38,340 nt of DNA, taken from the NCBI GenBank assembly GCA_025463925.1, contig JAODBK010000007.1, positions 1 to 38,340 of the forward strand. The letters are read 5' to 3'. A program made the position numbers and the translations under genes. The notes under the pieces are model-generated. The model saw only the letters and a program-made list of their open reading frames with translations. It was not told the DNA's origin and made no database searches. Numbering within the stretch: the stretch's first letter is position 1; each line of letters opens with the position of its first letter. Below, piece by piece: positions 1-7,948 of the stretch. This stretch comes from Acidimicrobiales bacterium (GTDB lineage: Bacteria; Actinomycetota; Acidimicrobiia; Acidimicrobiales; AC-14).

Positions 1-1
1 C

Positions 2-181
2 ATCGAGGTGCGCGACCGCACCTGCACCCACCCGAGTGGCTGTGACGTGGCCGCCGAGGACTGTCAGATCGACCACATCGTGCCGTGGAGCCGGGGCGGG
101 CTCACCACCCAGGCCAACGGCCGCTGCCTGTGCGCGGCGCACAACCGGCGGCGCAACGCCGAAGAGCGGGCGCCGCCCTGA
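2..181 (+). CDS. HNH endonuclease, C-terminal end (DUF222-type), 5' truncated by window
   Basis: Only the last 59 residues lie in the window; the frame is open from base 2 and ends at TGA 179-181. The segment shows the HNH fold: a Cys pair (CTHPSGC), the core QIDHIVPWSRGG, and the closing CLCAAHNRRRN with a second Cys and the HNH asparagine. This is the usual C-terminal end of the DUF222/HNH proteins found in many copies in actinobacterial genomes. The family is predicted to be a metal-dependent nuclease, and its biological role is poorly known. The domain looks intact to the end. Nothing downstream is coupled to it; the next gene runs the other way. Confidence 0.8.
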   Translation: MEVRDRTCTHPSGCDVAAEDCQIDHIVPWSRGGLTTQANGRCLCAAHNRRRNAEERAPP

Positions 182-285
182 CCGCAGCCGCCTGTCGAAC
201 TTATGTTCGATACTCCGCCATTCCCTCGCCCGATCGCCCAGCGCTCGTTCGACAGCAACCCCTTACCCGGTGCCCGCGGTCGTGC

Positions 286-1002
286 TCATGCGTCGGGTCT
301 CTTTGTTCGCCTGCGAACCACCAGGCCTCCGGCGGCGGCTGAGGCGGCGACGATCGGCGCTGCCCGAGTTCCCCACCGCACCGCGGTAATGACGCGCCGC
401 GTCACCTTCGCGTCGTTAAGGCGAGGGAACGGGTGCAGGGGGACGGGCACATCGAGGAACGTGCACAGTGGCTCCCAACCGTCCGCGACGTCGAACACCA
501 GGAGCCGCTCGGGCGGGCAAGTCGCGCGCACGTGCTCGATGTGTTGCTCGAAGACCGCGACCGCATGGTCGCGATCGGCGAACCGCCCGCCGAAGCTGCC
601 GTCCCACACCAATCGATCGGTCATCTCCCCACGCTTGTGTCACGGGCACCAGTCGCAACATCCATGCCGGAACGCCGTGCGGAACCGGTAGATCGTCGAC
701 ACGGTGCTCGCCCACCACTGCTGCGGATCTCGGATGGTCAACAGGACCTTCGCGTCGGGATAGTGCGACGCCAGCTCCTCCCACACGCAGCTGACCGGGT
801 AGTCGACGCCCGAGCCGAACCCCGCGAACAGCTCGTCCCAGTCCACCTCGCCGGTGCGGGCGTACCGAAGCCATCTTTCGATGTGGGAAGGACGCCGCAT
901 CGCCTCTTGCATGTGGTACGTCGGGCCGAACCCGAGGTCTTCGAGGGCGCGCTTCAACGACAGCGTCCCGGTCCGGCCGAAGCCGGCACCGATCACCCGC
1001 AT
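286..1002 (-). pseudogene. P-loop sulfotransferase family protein, frame broken by two compensating indels
   Basis: The N-terminal part carries the PAPS-binding P-loop (GAGFGRTGTLSLKRAL) and a 3'-phosphate-binding stretch (LTIRDPQQWWAS), as in the Sulfotransfer_4-like family. In that frame a TGA stops translation at 640-642. The same frame reopens at about 624 with the conserved C-terminal part (WDGSFGGRFADRDHA, then LLVFDVADGWEPLC and FPRLND). The missing link, WMLRLVPVTQAW, is found in another frame between about 672 and 630. One missing C near 672 and one extra G near 629 would restore a full protein of about 238 residues. The start ATG at 1002 is preceded by GGCGGA; an ATG at 1017 is also possible. 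Either this is a decayed gene or the assembly has homopolymer errors. The substrate cannot be told. Confidence 0.75.
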
Positions 1003-1040
1003 CGGTGATCCGCCCATGGCAATGAGGTGACGACCTCGGA

Positions 1041-1560
1041 GTGTGGCATGCCGGGGTTCGAGGGCAAGCCGACGCCGTTCAGAGCGCTCAAGGTCCCCGT
1101 GCGGTCGTAGACCGCGCCTATCGCGACGCACCACCATGCGACCTCGTTCTGGTCCCTGGTGGGATCGGCACACGCCGGCTGGTGGAGGACGGCGACTTTC
1201 GAACGTGGCTCGCTGGCTGGGCGTCGGCCGCCGAATACGTGCCTTCGGTGTGCACCCGGTCGGTTGTGCTCGCATCCGCGGGCCTACTCGACGACTATCG
1301 CGCCACGTCCAACAAGCGCGCGTTCTCTTGGGCGCGCGACCAAGGTCCTCGCGTCGAATGGGTGCCGGAAGCTCGATGGGTCGAGGACCGCAACAGGTGG
1401 ACATCATCCGGTGTCGCGGCCGGCATGGACATGGCGTTGGCGCTGATCGCGCGCCTACATGGAGAGGCGCTCGCCACCGCCCTCACTGACGGTGTTGAGC
1501 TGGCACAAGGACCCCACATGGGACCCATTCGCTGCCAAGAACGGGCTCACCTCTCGCTGA
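1041..1560 (+). pseudogene. DJ-1/PfpI family (isonitrile hydratase-like) remnant
   Basis: The stretch SAQGPRAVVDRAYRDAPP then DLVLVPGGIGTRRL, followed by SVCTRSVVLASAGLLDD, is the central part of DJ-1/PfpI glutamine-amidotransferase-like proteins. The Cys of SVCT is the nucleophile-elbow cysteine. About 60 N-terminal residues are missing: the first sheet and its glycine-rich region are not found in any frame before 1041. Near 1490 the reading frame shifts. The family C-terminus (HKDPTWDPFAAKNGL) is read in the next frame and ends at TGA 1558-1560. The original frame instead runs on without a stop into the following PPOX gene, which would give an artificial 347-residue product. No credible start codon or ribosome site is seen. 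I read this as a dead gene. Confidence 0.7.
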
Positions 1561-1652
1561 GGACGCTGAGGAGGCAGCCACCGTCCCGAGCCCAAGATCG
1601 CCGACCGAGAAGTGTTGCCGTTTGCGCGCCGCCAGTCCGCCATGATTCCTGC

Positions 1653-2084
1653 GTGCACGAGGACCCGGTCGACATCGACGCCTTCCTCTCGCGCCCCCTG
1701 GTTGCGAGGGTCGCGACCGCCGGACCGACGCTGCGGCCGGTCTGGTACATCTGGGAAGACGGCTCGTTTTGGTGGGTCACCGATACGAGCAACCGTCTCG
1801 TGAAGTCAGTGCTGGCCGGCGAGCCAGTGGTCGTGCTGGTCGACGAGTGCAACCTGGCGTCCGGCGAGGTGATCGCGGTCACCGCCCGAGGCACCGCCGA
1901 GCTGGTACCCCTCGATGCGGACCGCGCCAAGCGGAAGTTCCGGCGCTATCTCGGCGAGGAGGAGAACAGCTGGGATCCGGGCTTTCTTGCCTCGCTCGAT
2001 CTACCGACGACAAGGATGATCAAGCTCACGCCGACCATCGTGACGGCCAACGACATGTCGTATCGAGGTCCAGCGGTTGGGTGA
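1653..2084 (+). CDS. PPOX-class (pyridoxamine 5'-phosphate oxidase-like) flavin/F420-binding protein
   Basis: The product has 143 residues and a split-barrel PPOX layout: an N-terminal helix (DIDAFLSRPLVARVAT), the strand pair LRPVWYIWEDGSFWWVTDT, a helix LVKSVLAGEPVVVLVDE, then VIAVTARGTAELVPLD and a C-terminal strand MIKLTPTIVTANDMS. Members bind FMN, F420 or haem and are often F420H2-dependent reductases; the cofactor cannot be decided here. The GTG at 1653 is chosen because homology starts there. Upstream codons in the same frame belong to the PfpI remnant. No Shine-Dalgarno is visible. CATGAT, 6 bases before the GTG, could be a -10 box for a leaderless message (weak). Confidence 0.7.
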   Translation: MHEDPVDIDAFLSRPLVARVATAGPTLRPVWYIWEDGSFWWVTDTSNRLVKSVLAGEPVVVLVDECNLASGEVIAVTARGTAELVPLDADRAKRKFRRYLGEEENSWDPGFLASLDLPTTRMIKLTPTIVTANDMSYRGPAVG

Positions 2085-2178
2085 GTGCGGCTCGGTGCCA
2101 TCCGGGTTGTGCCAGTGATGACAGGAAGTAGCGACGGTGGCTGGCTCCCTGGTCGCTCTACCCCACAACCCTCGAGTC

Positions 2179-2943
2179 TCAGTCGACGCAGTCGTCGCCG
2201 AGGGCCACCATGCGAGCGATCTTCGACGTCCCTTCCGACGCCATGCGGGCGTCGTCGACGACGACGCCGTCGCGCAGCGTGATCACGCGGGCCGCCTGGG
2301 CCGCGATGCGCAGGTCGTGCGTCACCATGACGATCGTCTGACCCTCGGCGTGCGCGCGATTGATGACCGCCATGACGTCACGTCCGGCCTCGGAGTCGAG
2401 GTTGCCGGTCGGCTCGTCGGCCAGCACTACCGCGGGCCGCATCACCAGGGCGCGAGCCACGGCGACCCGCTGTTGCTCGCCGCCCGACAGCTGGGCCGGC
2501 CAACGCGTGCGCTTGGCGGTGAGCCCGACGGCGTCGAGGAGGTCGTCGACGCGGGCTCGGCGTTCCGCCGTCCAGTCACCGGCGATGCGGGCCGGCAATG
2601 ACACGTTCTCCTCCACCGTCAGGCTCGGCAGGAGGTTGTAGAGCTGGAAGACGAACCCGATGCGCCGGCTGCGCAGGTGGGCCCGGCCCTGGCGGTCGAG
2701 CGACGACAGTGGTGTGCCCTCGACGCGGACCTCCCCCGCCGTCGGCGCGTCGAGCGCGCCGATCAAGTGCAGCAGGGTGGACTTCCCCGACCCGCTCGGG
2801 CCGACCACCGCGACGAACTCGCCGACCGCGATCGACAGGTCGATGCCTCGCACCGCGTTCACCGCGTCGGCGTCGGCTTCGTCGCCGTAGGTCTTGACCA
2901 CGCCCGACAGCTCGACCGCGGCGACCGCGGTGTCATCGTTCAT
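2179..2943 (-). CDS. ABC transporter ATP-binding protein (MacB/LolD type)
   Basis: A 254-residue ATPase with all motifs: Walker [10 protein letters not shown] (48-56), Q-loop FVFQ (Q100), signature LSGGE (152-156), Walker B VVLADEP (172-178) followed by TGNLDS, and H-loop THD (H209). The TGNLDS sequence and short length are typical of MacB/LolD-type ATPases that work with FtsX-fold permeases. The start ATG at 2943 overlaps the stop of the upstream padR gene by four bases (ATGA), so the two are translationally coupled. No permease follows: the next gene downstream (PPOX) is convergent. Its partner is probably the FtsX-type permease at 4271-6790 on the other side of PadR. Role: energising export of a lipid, peptide or drug across the membrane. 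Confidence 0.92.
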   Translation of the reverse strand: MNDDTAVAAVELSGVVKTYGDEADADAVNAVRGIDLSIAVGEFVAVVGPSGSGKSTLLHLIGALDAPTAGEVRVEGTPLSSLDRQGRAHLRSRRIGFVFQLYNLLPSLTVEENVSLPARIAGDWTAERRARVDDLLDAVGLTAKRTRWPAQLSGGEQQRVAVARALVMRPAVVLADEPTGNLDSEAGRDVMAVINRAHAEGQTIVMVTHDLRIAAQAARVITLRDGVVVDDARMASEGTSKIARMVALGDDCVD

Positions 2944-3455
2944 CCGCGCTCCCTCAGTCGTTCCTCGCAACGTTCGAGCCATTTCAGGTCGGCTTCGATC
3001 CGCAGCGCCGCGCCCTCGAGCAACAACGACGTCGCCGCCTCGAGCCCGGCCTCGGCCTGGGCCCGACCGAGTCGCGCCAGCGCGCGCATCGACGCTTGGC
3101 GCTGGCGAGCGATCAGGCCGAGGGGGTCGCCGCCTTCGATCGACACCTGCACGAGGACTTTCATGAACAGCTCGTCGCGCAGCCGCACCGGTCCCTCGGC
3201 CGGCTCCGACATCCACGCGTCGAGCTCCTCGCGCCCCACCGGCGTCAGTGAGTACACCTTGCGATCGGGCACGTTGCCCTGCGGCACCACCTCGCAGGTG
3301 ATCAGGCCCTCGCCTTCGAGCTTGCCGAGCGCGGTGTACACCTGGGCGATGTTGAGCGGCCAGGTGCCGCCGAGCAGCTGCTCGAAGACCCCCTTCAGGT
3401 CGTAGCCGTGCCGCGGCTCGCCGGCCAGCAGCCCGAGTAGCACGAACTTCAACAT
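2940..3455 (-). CDS. PadR family transcriptional regulator
   Basis: A 171-residue PadR-like regulator. The N-terminal winged helix reads LKFVLLGLLAGEPRHGYDL, then the recognition helix region NIAQVYTALGKLEGEGLI and the wing DRKVYSLTPVGREEL. The C-terminal half is helical (dimerisation, Vir_act_alpha_C-like). Such proteins usually repress a neighbouring efflux system and release DNA on binding the drug. The gene is first in the leftward operon, overlaps the ATPase gene by ATGA, and faces the rightward ATPase-permease-lipoprotein operon across a 90-bp AT-rich gap. The start ATG is at 3455; AAAGG about 10 bases upstream is a possible ribosome site. Confidence 0.9.
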   Translation of the reverse strand: MLKFVLLGLLAGEPRHGYDLKGVFEQLLGGTWPLNIAQVYTALGKLEGEGLITCEVVPQGNVPDRKVYSLTPVGREELDAWMSEPAEGPVRLRDELFMKVLVQVSIEGGDPLGLIARQRQASMRALARLGRAQAEAGLEAATSLLLEGAALRIEADLKWLERCEERLRERG

Positions 3456-3486
3456 GCCGGCAGGTGCCTTTGGTCATGGCGGTGAA

Positions 3487-3523
3487 TAGTCTCTTGCATT
3501 GGTAGTCACTCATATTTATAGTC
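3487..3523. promoter_or_regulatory. Divergent PadR/ABC promoter region with three TAGTC repeats
   Basis: The 90-bp gap between padR (start 3455, leftward) and the second ATPase (start 3546, rightward) contains TAGTC at 3487-3491, 3503-3507 and 3519-3523. Start-to-start spacing is exactly 16 bases twice. The last copy lies in the AT-rich patch CATATTTATAG, which could hold -10 boxes for either direction. Regularly spaced half-sites between divergent efflux operons suit binding by the PadR dimer. This is inference; no footprint is known. Confidence 0.4.
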
Positions 3524-3545
3524 GCTGAACAGGCCCGATGCACGC

Positions 3546-4271
3546 ATGACTGGGGACACCATGACGATCGCTGCCACAGTCTCGACGAATGCCGCGCCCC
3601 CTCAGGTCGGGCCGGCCCTGCTCCTAGAGGGCGTGTCCCGCCACTACCTCCGGGGTGCCGAGCGGGTCGTCGCGCTCGATGCCGTGGATCTCACCCTGGC
3701 CGCCGGCGAGTCCGTCGCGGTCACCGGGCCCAGCGGTTCGGGCAAGTCGACCCTGCTGCACGTCGCCGGCGGGCTCGACCAACCCGACGCCGGTCGTGTC
3801 GTCGTTGGCGGCGTCGACCTGGCCGCGGCCGGCGGGACCGAGCGGGCCCGGCTGCGGCGGCGCCACGTTGGCTTCGTGTTCCAGTCGTTCCACCTGCTCC
3901 CGGGACTGTCGGTCGCGGAGAACGTGGCCCTGCCCCTCAAGCTCGACGGCGCGCCATCCACCGATGCAGTCGCGGAGGTGCTGGTGCGCGTTGGCCTGAC
4001 CGCTCGGGCCGACCACCGTCCGGCCGAGCTCTCAGGCGGCGAGATGCAGCGCGCTGCAGTGGCGCGCGCCGTCGTCACCCGGCCGGCGCTGGTACTGGCC
4101 GACGAGCCCACGGGCAACCTCGACTCCGCCAACGGCGCCGCGGTGCTCGACCTGCTGCTAGAGCAGGTGGCCGCGGTCGCCGCCGCCCTGGTCGTCGTGA
4201 CCCATGACGACCGCGTCGCGGTGCGCACTGACCGCGTGCTCGCGCTGCAGGACGGGCGAGTGTGCTCGTGA
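3546..4271 (+). CDS. ABC transporter ATP-binding protein (MacB/LolD type)
   Basis: A 241-residue ATPase: Walker [10 protein letters not shown] (61-69), Q-loop VFQ, signature LSGGEMQR, Walker [15 protein letters not shown]-loop THDD. It begins the rightward operon ATPase-permease-lipoprotein. Its stop TGA (4269-4271) overlaps the permease ATG at 4271 (TGATG), which ties their translation. It is a paralogue of the ATPase at 2179-2943, clearly diverged in sequence. Two ATPases therefore flank one regulator but only one permease is present. ATG 3546 is taken as start; ATG 3561 (MTIAA) is an alternative. Likely partner: the adjacent FtsX-fold permease. Confidence 0.92.
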   Translation: MTGDTMTIAATVSTNAAPPQVGPALLLEGVSRHYLRGAERVVALDAVDLTLAAGESVAVTGPSGSGKSTLLHVAGGLDQPDAGRVVVGGVDLAAAGGTERARLRRRHVGFVFQSFHLLPGLSVAENVALPLKLDGAPSTDAVAEVLVRVGLTARADHRPAELSGGEMQRAAVARAVVTRPALVLADEPTGNLDSANGAAVLDLLLEQVAAVAAALVVVTHDDRVAVRTDRVLALQDGRVCS

Positions 4272-6790
4272 TGTGGGTTCTGCGCGTCCTGAACCTCCGC
4301 AACGTGCGGCGCCAACCGATGCGCTCCGTGCTCGCGATCCTCGCCGTCGGCGCCGGCGTCACGCTCGCCTCGGCGGTCGTGGTCGAGCGCCAGAGCATCG
4401 ACCATTCTCTCTCGCGCTTGGGGCGCCAGCTCGCCGGCCCGACACCCCTGCGAGTCGAGGGCGCCACCAATCACGGCGGCCTCGACCCGGCGGTCGTCGA
4501 CCGCGTGCGGGCCGTGGCCGGCGTCGAGAGCACCATTCCGGTAGTCCAGACGGTGACGGTCGCGGGCGGGGACCGGGCCCGCGAGGTCAACGTGGTCACG
4601 ATCGGCGTCGACTGCTCGGTCGAGCGGATCGTCGGCAACGTCGGCTGCACCAGCGAGGCGGTCAACTCAGCCCACGACTCCGACCCACCATTCGTCGCGC
4701 CGGCTCTCCTGCGCCGGCTCGGGCCCAACGCCAAGATCCGCACCGACGTCGGCGCGATCTCGCTCGCGACCGCGATAGCGGTCCCCCAACTCGACGGCGC
4801 CAACGACGGGCGGCTCGTCATCTTTCCGCTGCCCCAGGCGCAACGGCTGTTCGCGCGCTCCGGCCGCATCGACGCCATCTACGTCGTGCCAACGAAGGGC
4901 ACCCCGGTGGCGGCGCTGAAGTTGCGGATCGCCGGGGCCATCGGCCCCTGGAACACCGTGCTCGGGGCGACACAGCCGGTGCCCGAAGCACGCGTCGGCG
5001 ATCTCCTCGCCGGGTTCTTCGCGATGTTCGGGATCATCGGCCTCGGGGTGGGCGCGGTGCTGATCGGCAGCGCGGTCGCGCTGTCACTCGAAGAGCGACG
5101 GCGTGAGCTGGCGGTGACGTCGGCGCTCGGCGCGACACCGGCGATGGTGATCGGTGGTGCCCTCCTCGAAGCCGGGATCCTCGGCGTGGCCGGCGGCGTG
5201 TTGGGCGCGCTCGGCGGCATCGCCCTGGCCCACCCCCTGGTCGGCGGCGTCTCGCGGATCACCCAGCGGGCCACCGGCATCGTCATCGGGGTGCACGCCG
5301 GTGGATTCGTCGTCGCGCTGAGCATCGCCCTCGGTCTGGGAACGGCGGTGGTTGCGGCCTTGGGCCCAGCCCGGCGCGCGGCGCGCATCGACGTCGCCGC
5401 CGAGCTCCACCAGCGGTCGGCGGTCACCGACGGTCGGCCGGCACGCCACGTCGGCCGAGCCCTGGTGTATACGGCGATCGCCGTTGCCGGGCTCGCCGCG
5501 ACGTGGCTCGCGCAGCGCAACGGTGCACTGGAACGGTGGCAGCCGCCAACCGCGACGGTCGGGATCACCGCGGTCACGCTGTTCGCGTTCATCGCCGCAG
5601 GTGCCTGGGCCGCCGTCCTCCTCCACGCCGCCCAGCCGCTCGCGGCCCGGCGGACCGGCGCGATCGGCGTTGTGATCGGCAACCTGGCCCGCGACCCGAG
5701 ACGGGTCGCCATCATGACCGGCGCGGTCGCGGTCGCAGTGGGCGTCGGCTTCGGGCTGGCCGCGTCCGTGCCCGCGATCCACGACGGCATCTCGCAGTCG
5801 CTCGGGGAGATGGCGAACGGGCGGGTGTTCGTGTCGACGCTGTCGGTCAACAACAGCGTCGGCATCGACGCCAAGGTGCCGCCCTCGCTCGAAGCGGCGA
5901 TCGCGCGTGTCCCGGGCGTCAGCGGCATCGACCACGACACCTTCGTGATGATCGGCAGCACCCGCCGCAGGCGCGTCCCGGTCGTGTCGTATGAGAACGC
6001 GGCCTTGGCCTTCCCGGTGTTCCTCGGCGGGCCTCCCGGCGCGGTGATCGACCGTGGGGAGGCGATGGTCGGCGCCGGCCTGGCGCGCGAGCGCCACCTC
6101 CGCGTCGGTTCGATCCTCCGGCTCGAGACGCCCAACGGGTTCGTCTCGTTGCGCGTCGGTGGTGTGTGGCAGGACCCGGACAACTTCGGCCGTGGCGTGG
6201 TCGTCGCGCCCGACGTGCTGGCCCGCGCCTGGGGGCCGCAGCCACCGACCCAGCTCTGGGCCCGACCCGCGCCTGGCGTCACCGCCATCGAGCTCGCCCG
6301 TCGTATCCGCGCCGCCGCCCTCGATCCCCACCTTCGTGTGTACGACCAGTCCGAGTACGTGACGATCCTCTCCCACGAGATCGACACGTTCATCGCGCCG
6401 TTTCGCTCGCTGCAGAAGGCGCTGCTCGCGGTCGCGTTCCTGGCGACGGCATCGACACTGCTGCTGGTCGGCGTGCAACGCCGACGGGAGCAGGGCGTGC
6501 TCGCCGCCATCGGCATGGGCCCGCGCGAGCTGGCCCGCATGACACTCGCCGAAGGCGCCACCGTCGGCGTGCTCGGATCGCTCCTCGGCGCGGTCGCCGG
6601 CACGATGATGACCGTCGCCATCGAGGAGTCGGGCGGCATCCTCTTCGGCCTGCAGCCCCCGTTCCGGCTCGCGCTGGCGGCATGCGCCGAATACGGCGCC
6701 ATCGCAGTGGTGCTCGTCATCGCCGCGGCCGCGTGGCCGGCGTGGCGCACCGCGCGCCTGGAGGTCGTCGATGCGATCCGCTACGAGTAG
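4271..6790 (+). CDS. FtsX/MacB-type ABC transporter permease
   Basis: About 839 residues, the length of a permease with two FtsX modules. An N-terminal membrane helix (SVLAILAVGAGVTLASAVVV) is followed by a large extracytoplasmic domain. The first FtsX core (FGIIGLGVGAVLIGSAVALS then RRRELAVTSALGATPAMV) is followed by a second half with its own extracytoplasmic domain. The final FtsX core reads RREQGVLAAIGMGPRELARM, and the protein ends in ARLEVVDAIRYE. The phrase RRRELAVTSALGA and its twin are the conserved cytoplasmic coupling segment that contacts the ATPase. ATG 4271 is chosen over GTG 4262 because it forms TGATG with the ATPase stop. The gene overlaps the next (lipoprotein) gene by 20 bases. 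Role: export or mechanotransmission; substrate unknown. Confidence 0.9.
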   Translation: MWVLRVLNLRNVRRQPMRSVLAILAVGAGVTLASAVVVERQSIDHSLSRLGRQLAGPTPLRVEGATNHGGLDPAVVDRVRAVAGVESTIPVVQTVTVAGGDRAREVNVVTIGVDCSVERIVGNVGCTSEAVNSAHDSDPPFVAPALLRRLGPNAKIRTDVGAISLATAIAVPQLDGANDGRLVIFPLPQAQRLFARSGRIDAIYVVPTKGTPVAALKLRIAGAIGPWNTVLGATQPVPEARVGDLLAGFFAMFGIIGLGVGAVLIGSAVALSLEERRRELAVTSALGATPAMVIGGALLEAGILGVAGGVLGALGGIALAHPLVGGVSRITQRATGIVIGVHAGGFVVALSIALGLGTAVVAALGPARRAARIDVAAELHQRSAVTDGRPARHVGRALVYTAIAVAGLAATWLAQRNGALERWQPPTATVGITAVTLFAFIAAGAWAAVLLHAAQPLAARRTGAIGVVIGNLARDPRRVAIMTGAVAVAVGVGFGLAASVPAIHDGISQSLGEMANGRVFVSTLSVNNSVGIDAKVPPSLEAAIARVPGVSGIDHDTFVMIGSTRRRRVPVVSYENAALAFPVFLGGPPGAVIDRGEAMVGAGLARERHLRVGSILRLETPNGFVSLRVGGVWQDPDNFGRGVVVAPDVLARAWGPQPPTQLWARPAPGVTAIELARRIRAAALDPHLRVYDQSEYVTILSHEIDTFIAPFRSLQKALLAVAFLATASTLLLVGVQRRREQGVLAAIGMGPRELARMTLAEGATVGVLGSLLGAVAGTMMTVAIEESGGILFGLQPPFRLALAACAEYGAIAVVLVIAAAAWPAWRTARLEVVDAIRYE

Positions 6791-7631
6791 CGCGACGGCC
6801 GCCGCGATCGCGCTCGCGGTCCTCAGTGCCTGCGGCGGTGGCGCCGGCAGCAAGGCGGTGCACCCCAGGGTTCCCTCGGACTCGTCATCGACCGCCGCGG
6901 CGATCGCGACCGCCACCCCACCCACGTCGACAACGGTGCAGTCGAACGGTCGGTCGACGACTACGTCGGCGCGCGGTTCACTGTCAGCGCCACCATCCGT
7001 GTCGACGAACGGCCCGACGGCCGGGTCCAGTCCATCGCCCGCGCGTGCCGGCACGTACCGCTACCGCCAGTCGGGCAGCTCGACGTTCGGCGGGCAGACC
7101 TCACCCGAGCCGACCGAAGGCACGCTGCGGGTGGACCAGGTGGCGGCCGATGGCACCCAGGGGTTCCACCGGTTCGTCGACCCCCGCGGCCAGCCCGACG
7201 ACACCACCTTTCTCTTTCGCGCTGAGGGGATCTTCGTGACGCGCCAGGTTGTGCGTGCGACGAACGCTGGCCAGACGATCACGATCGACTGCCGCTTCGA
7301 TCCGCCTCTCCCGGCGCCGCCCTGGCCACCGGCGACCGGGCGCGCCTTCAGCGGGCATGGCGACTGTGGCAACGTCACCGTCGACGTCAACGGGAGAATC
7401 ACCGGCGAGCAGACCGTGTCGCTCGACGGCACAACGATCCGCGCGTGGGTCCTCCACTTCACCGCGGTCACCCACGGCCAGATCGAGTCGACCCTCGACG
7501 AGACGGACTGGTTCGCCCCCGCGCTCGCCGTCGCCGTGCACGTCGACCAACATCTCGAAGGCCACGTGGGCATTGCCTCGTTTCGATCGGACCTGGTCGC
7601 CGACATCGAGTCAGGGCGCCCGGCGGGGTAG
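6771..7631 (+). CDS. Secreted lipoprotein of unknown function, third gene of the ABC operon
   Basis: The 286-residue product starts with a lipoprotein signal peptide: hydrophobic AAAIALAVLSAC with lipobox LSAC, so Cys21 is the lipidation site. A low-complexity Ser/Thr/Pro/Ala linker (about 25-95) leads to a beta-rich domain beginning TYRYRQSGSS and containing a Cys pair (DCRFDPP and GDCGNVTV). Its 20-base overlap with the permease gene places it in the same transcript, so it may be an accessory factor of the exporter. The beta domain resembles in general plan the secreted protein at 14515-15465 (both have a TWxV or TYxYRQ start and a late WF/WY motif), but I cannot claim homology. No family is recognised. 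Confidence 0.75.
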   Translation: MRSATSSATAAAIALAVLSACGGGAGSKAVHPRVPSDSSSTAAAIATATPPTSTTVQSNGRSTTTSARGSLSAPPSVSTNGPTAGSSPSPARAGTYRYRQSGSSTFGGQTSPEPTEGTLRVDQVAADGTQGFHRFVDPRGQPDDTTFLFRAEGIFVTRQVVRATNAGQTITIDCRFDPPLPAPPWPPATGRAFSGHGDCGNVTVDVNGRITGEQTVSLDGTTIRAWVLHFTAVTHGQIESTLDETDWFAPALAVAVHVDQHLEGHVGIASFRSDLVADIESGRPAG

Positions 7632-7640
7632 AAACAACGG

Positions 7641-7748
7641 GTGGTCCTGGGCGGTCATTATGCGAACACCCCGCCGCTCATCACTGTCGAACCGATCGTC
7701 CTCTCCCCGCCGAACACTGTGCTACGCCGTGGCGACGGAAACCGGTGA
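7641..7748 (+). CDS. Candidate 35-residue peptide encoded by dispersed repeat, copy 1
   Basis: A short frame from GTG 7641 to TGA 7746-7748. It is supported only by comparison with copy 2 at 35119-35229. Over 34 shared codons, 16 of 18 base differences fall in third positions and only two residues differ (Val-Glu here, Gly-Gly in copy 2). The peptide starts VVLGGHYANTPPLIT and ends SPPNTVLRRGDGNR. It is not hydrophobic and has no signal. No good ribosome site is visible (GAAACAACGG precedes). It could be the tail of a longer lost gene. I do not recognise the peptide. Confidence 0.4.
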   Translation: MVLGGHYANTPPLITVEPIVLSPPNTVLRRGDGNR

Positions 7749-7759
7749 GTGTCGCCAGC
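7644..7759 (+). repeat. Dispersed 116-bp repeat, copy 1
   Basis: This block matches 35125-35240 in the same orientation with no gaps and about 19 differences in 116 bases. The match starts abruptly at GTCCTGGG and ends at GTGTCGCCAGC, 11 bases past the shared stop codon. It lies in the 317-base gap between the lipoprotein gene and the VOC gene. I see no other gene in that gap; 7760-7948 holds nothing I can name. Confidence 0.8.
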
Positions 7760-7948
7760 ATGCGACCGCCGCCGCTCGGGTCCTCGGCAGCCGGGCGCTG
7801 ACAGCGATCCGCCCTCTTCGGCGGTCGCCGATCATCCTGCCCCGCGTCCCCGGACACCCGCCCTTCGCAGGTTGCGCGTCCTTATCCGTCGATTTCTGGC
7901 TGCACGCGGACTCCGTTGGATGCTGCCGGACCCTGCCTCAGGGTGCCA

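Noticed and set aside
1041-2084. A genuine PfpI-PPOX fusion protein
   Set aside because: The PfpI part lacks its N-terminus and its true C-terminus is in another frame, so the joined frame is accidental.
4879-6750. Long leftward frame (623 codons) opposite the FtsX permease gene
   Set aside because: It mirrors the permease codons and has Ala/Arg/Ser/Pro/Thr-rich low-complexity sequence with no family motif; long antisense frames are expected in GC-rich DNA.
5084-7054. Leftward 656-codon frame opposite permease and lipoprotein genes
   Set aside because: Asp/Arg/Gly/His-rich shadow sequence of the real genes; no domain, crosses two real genes.
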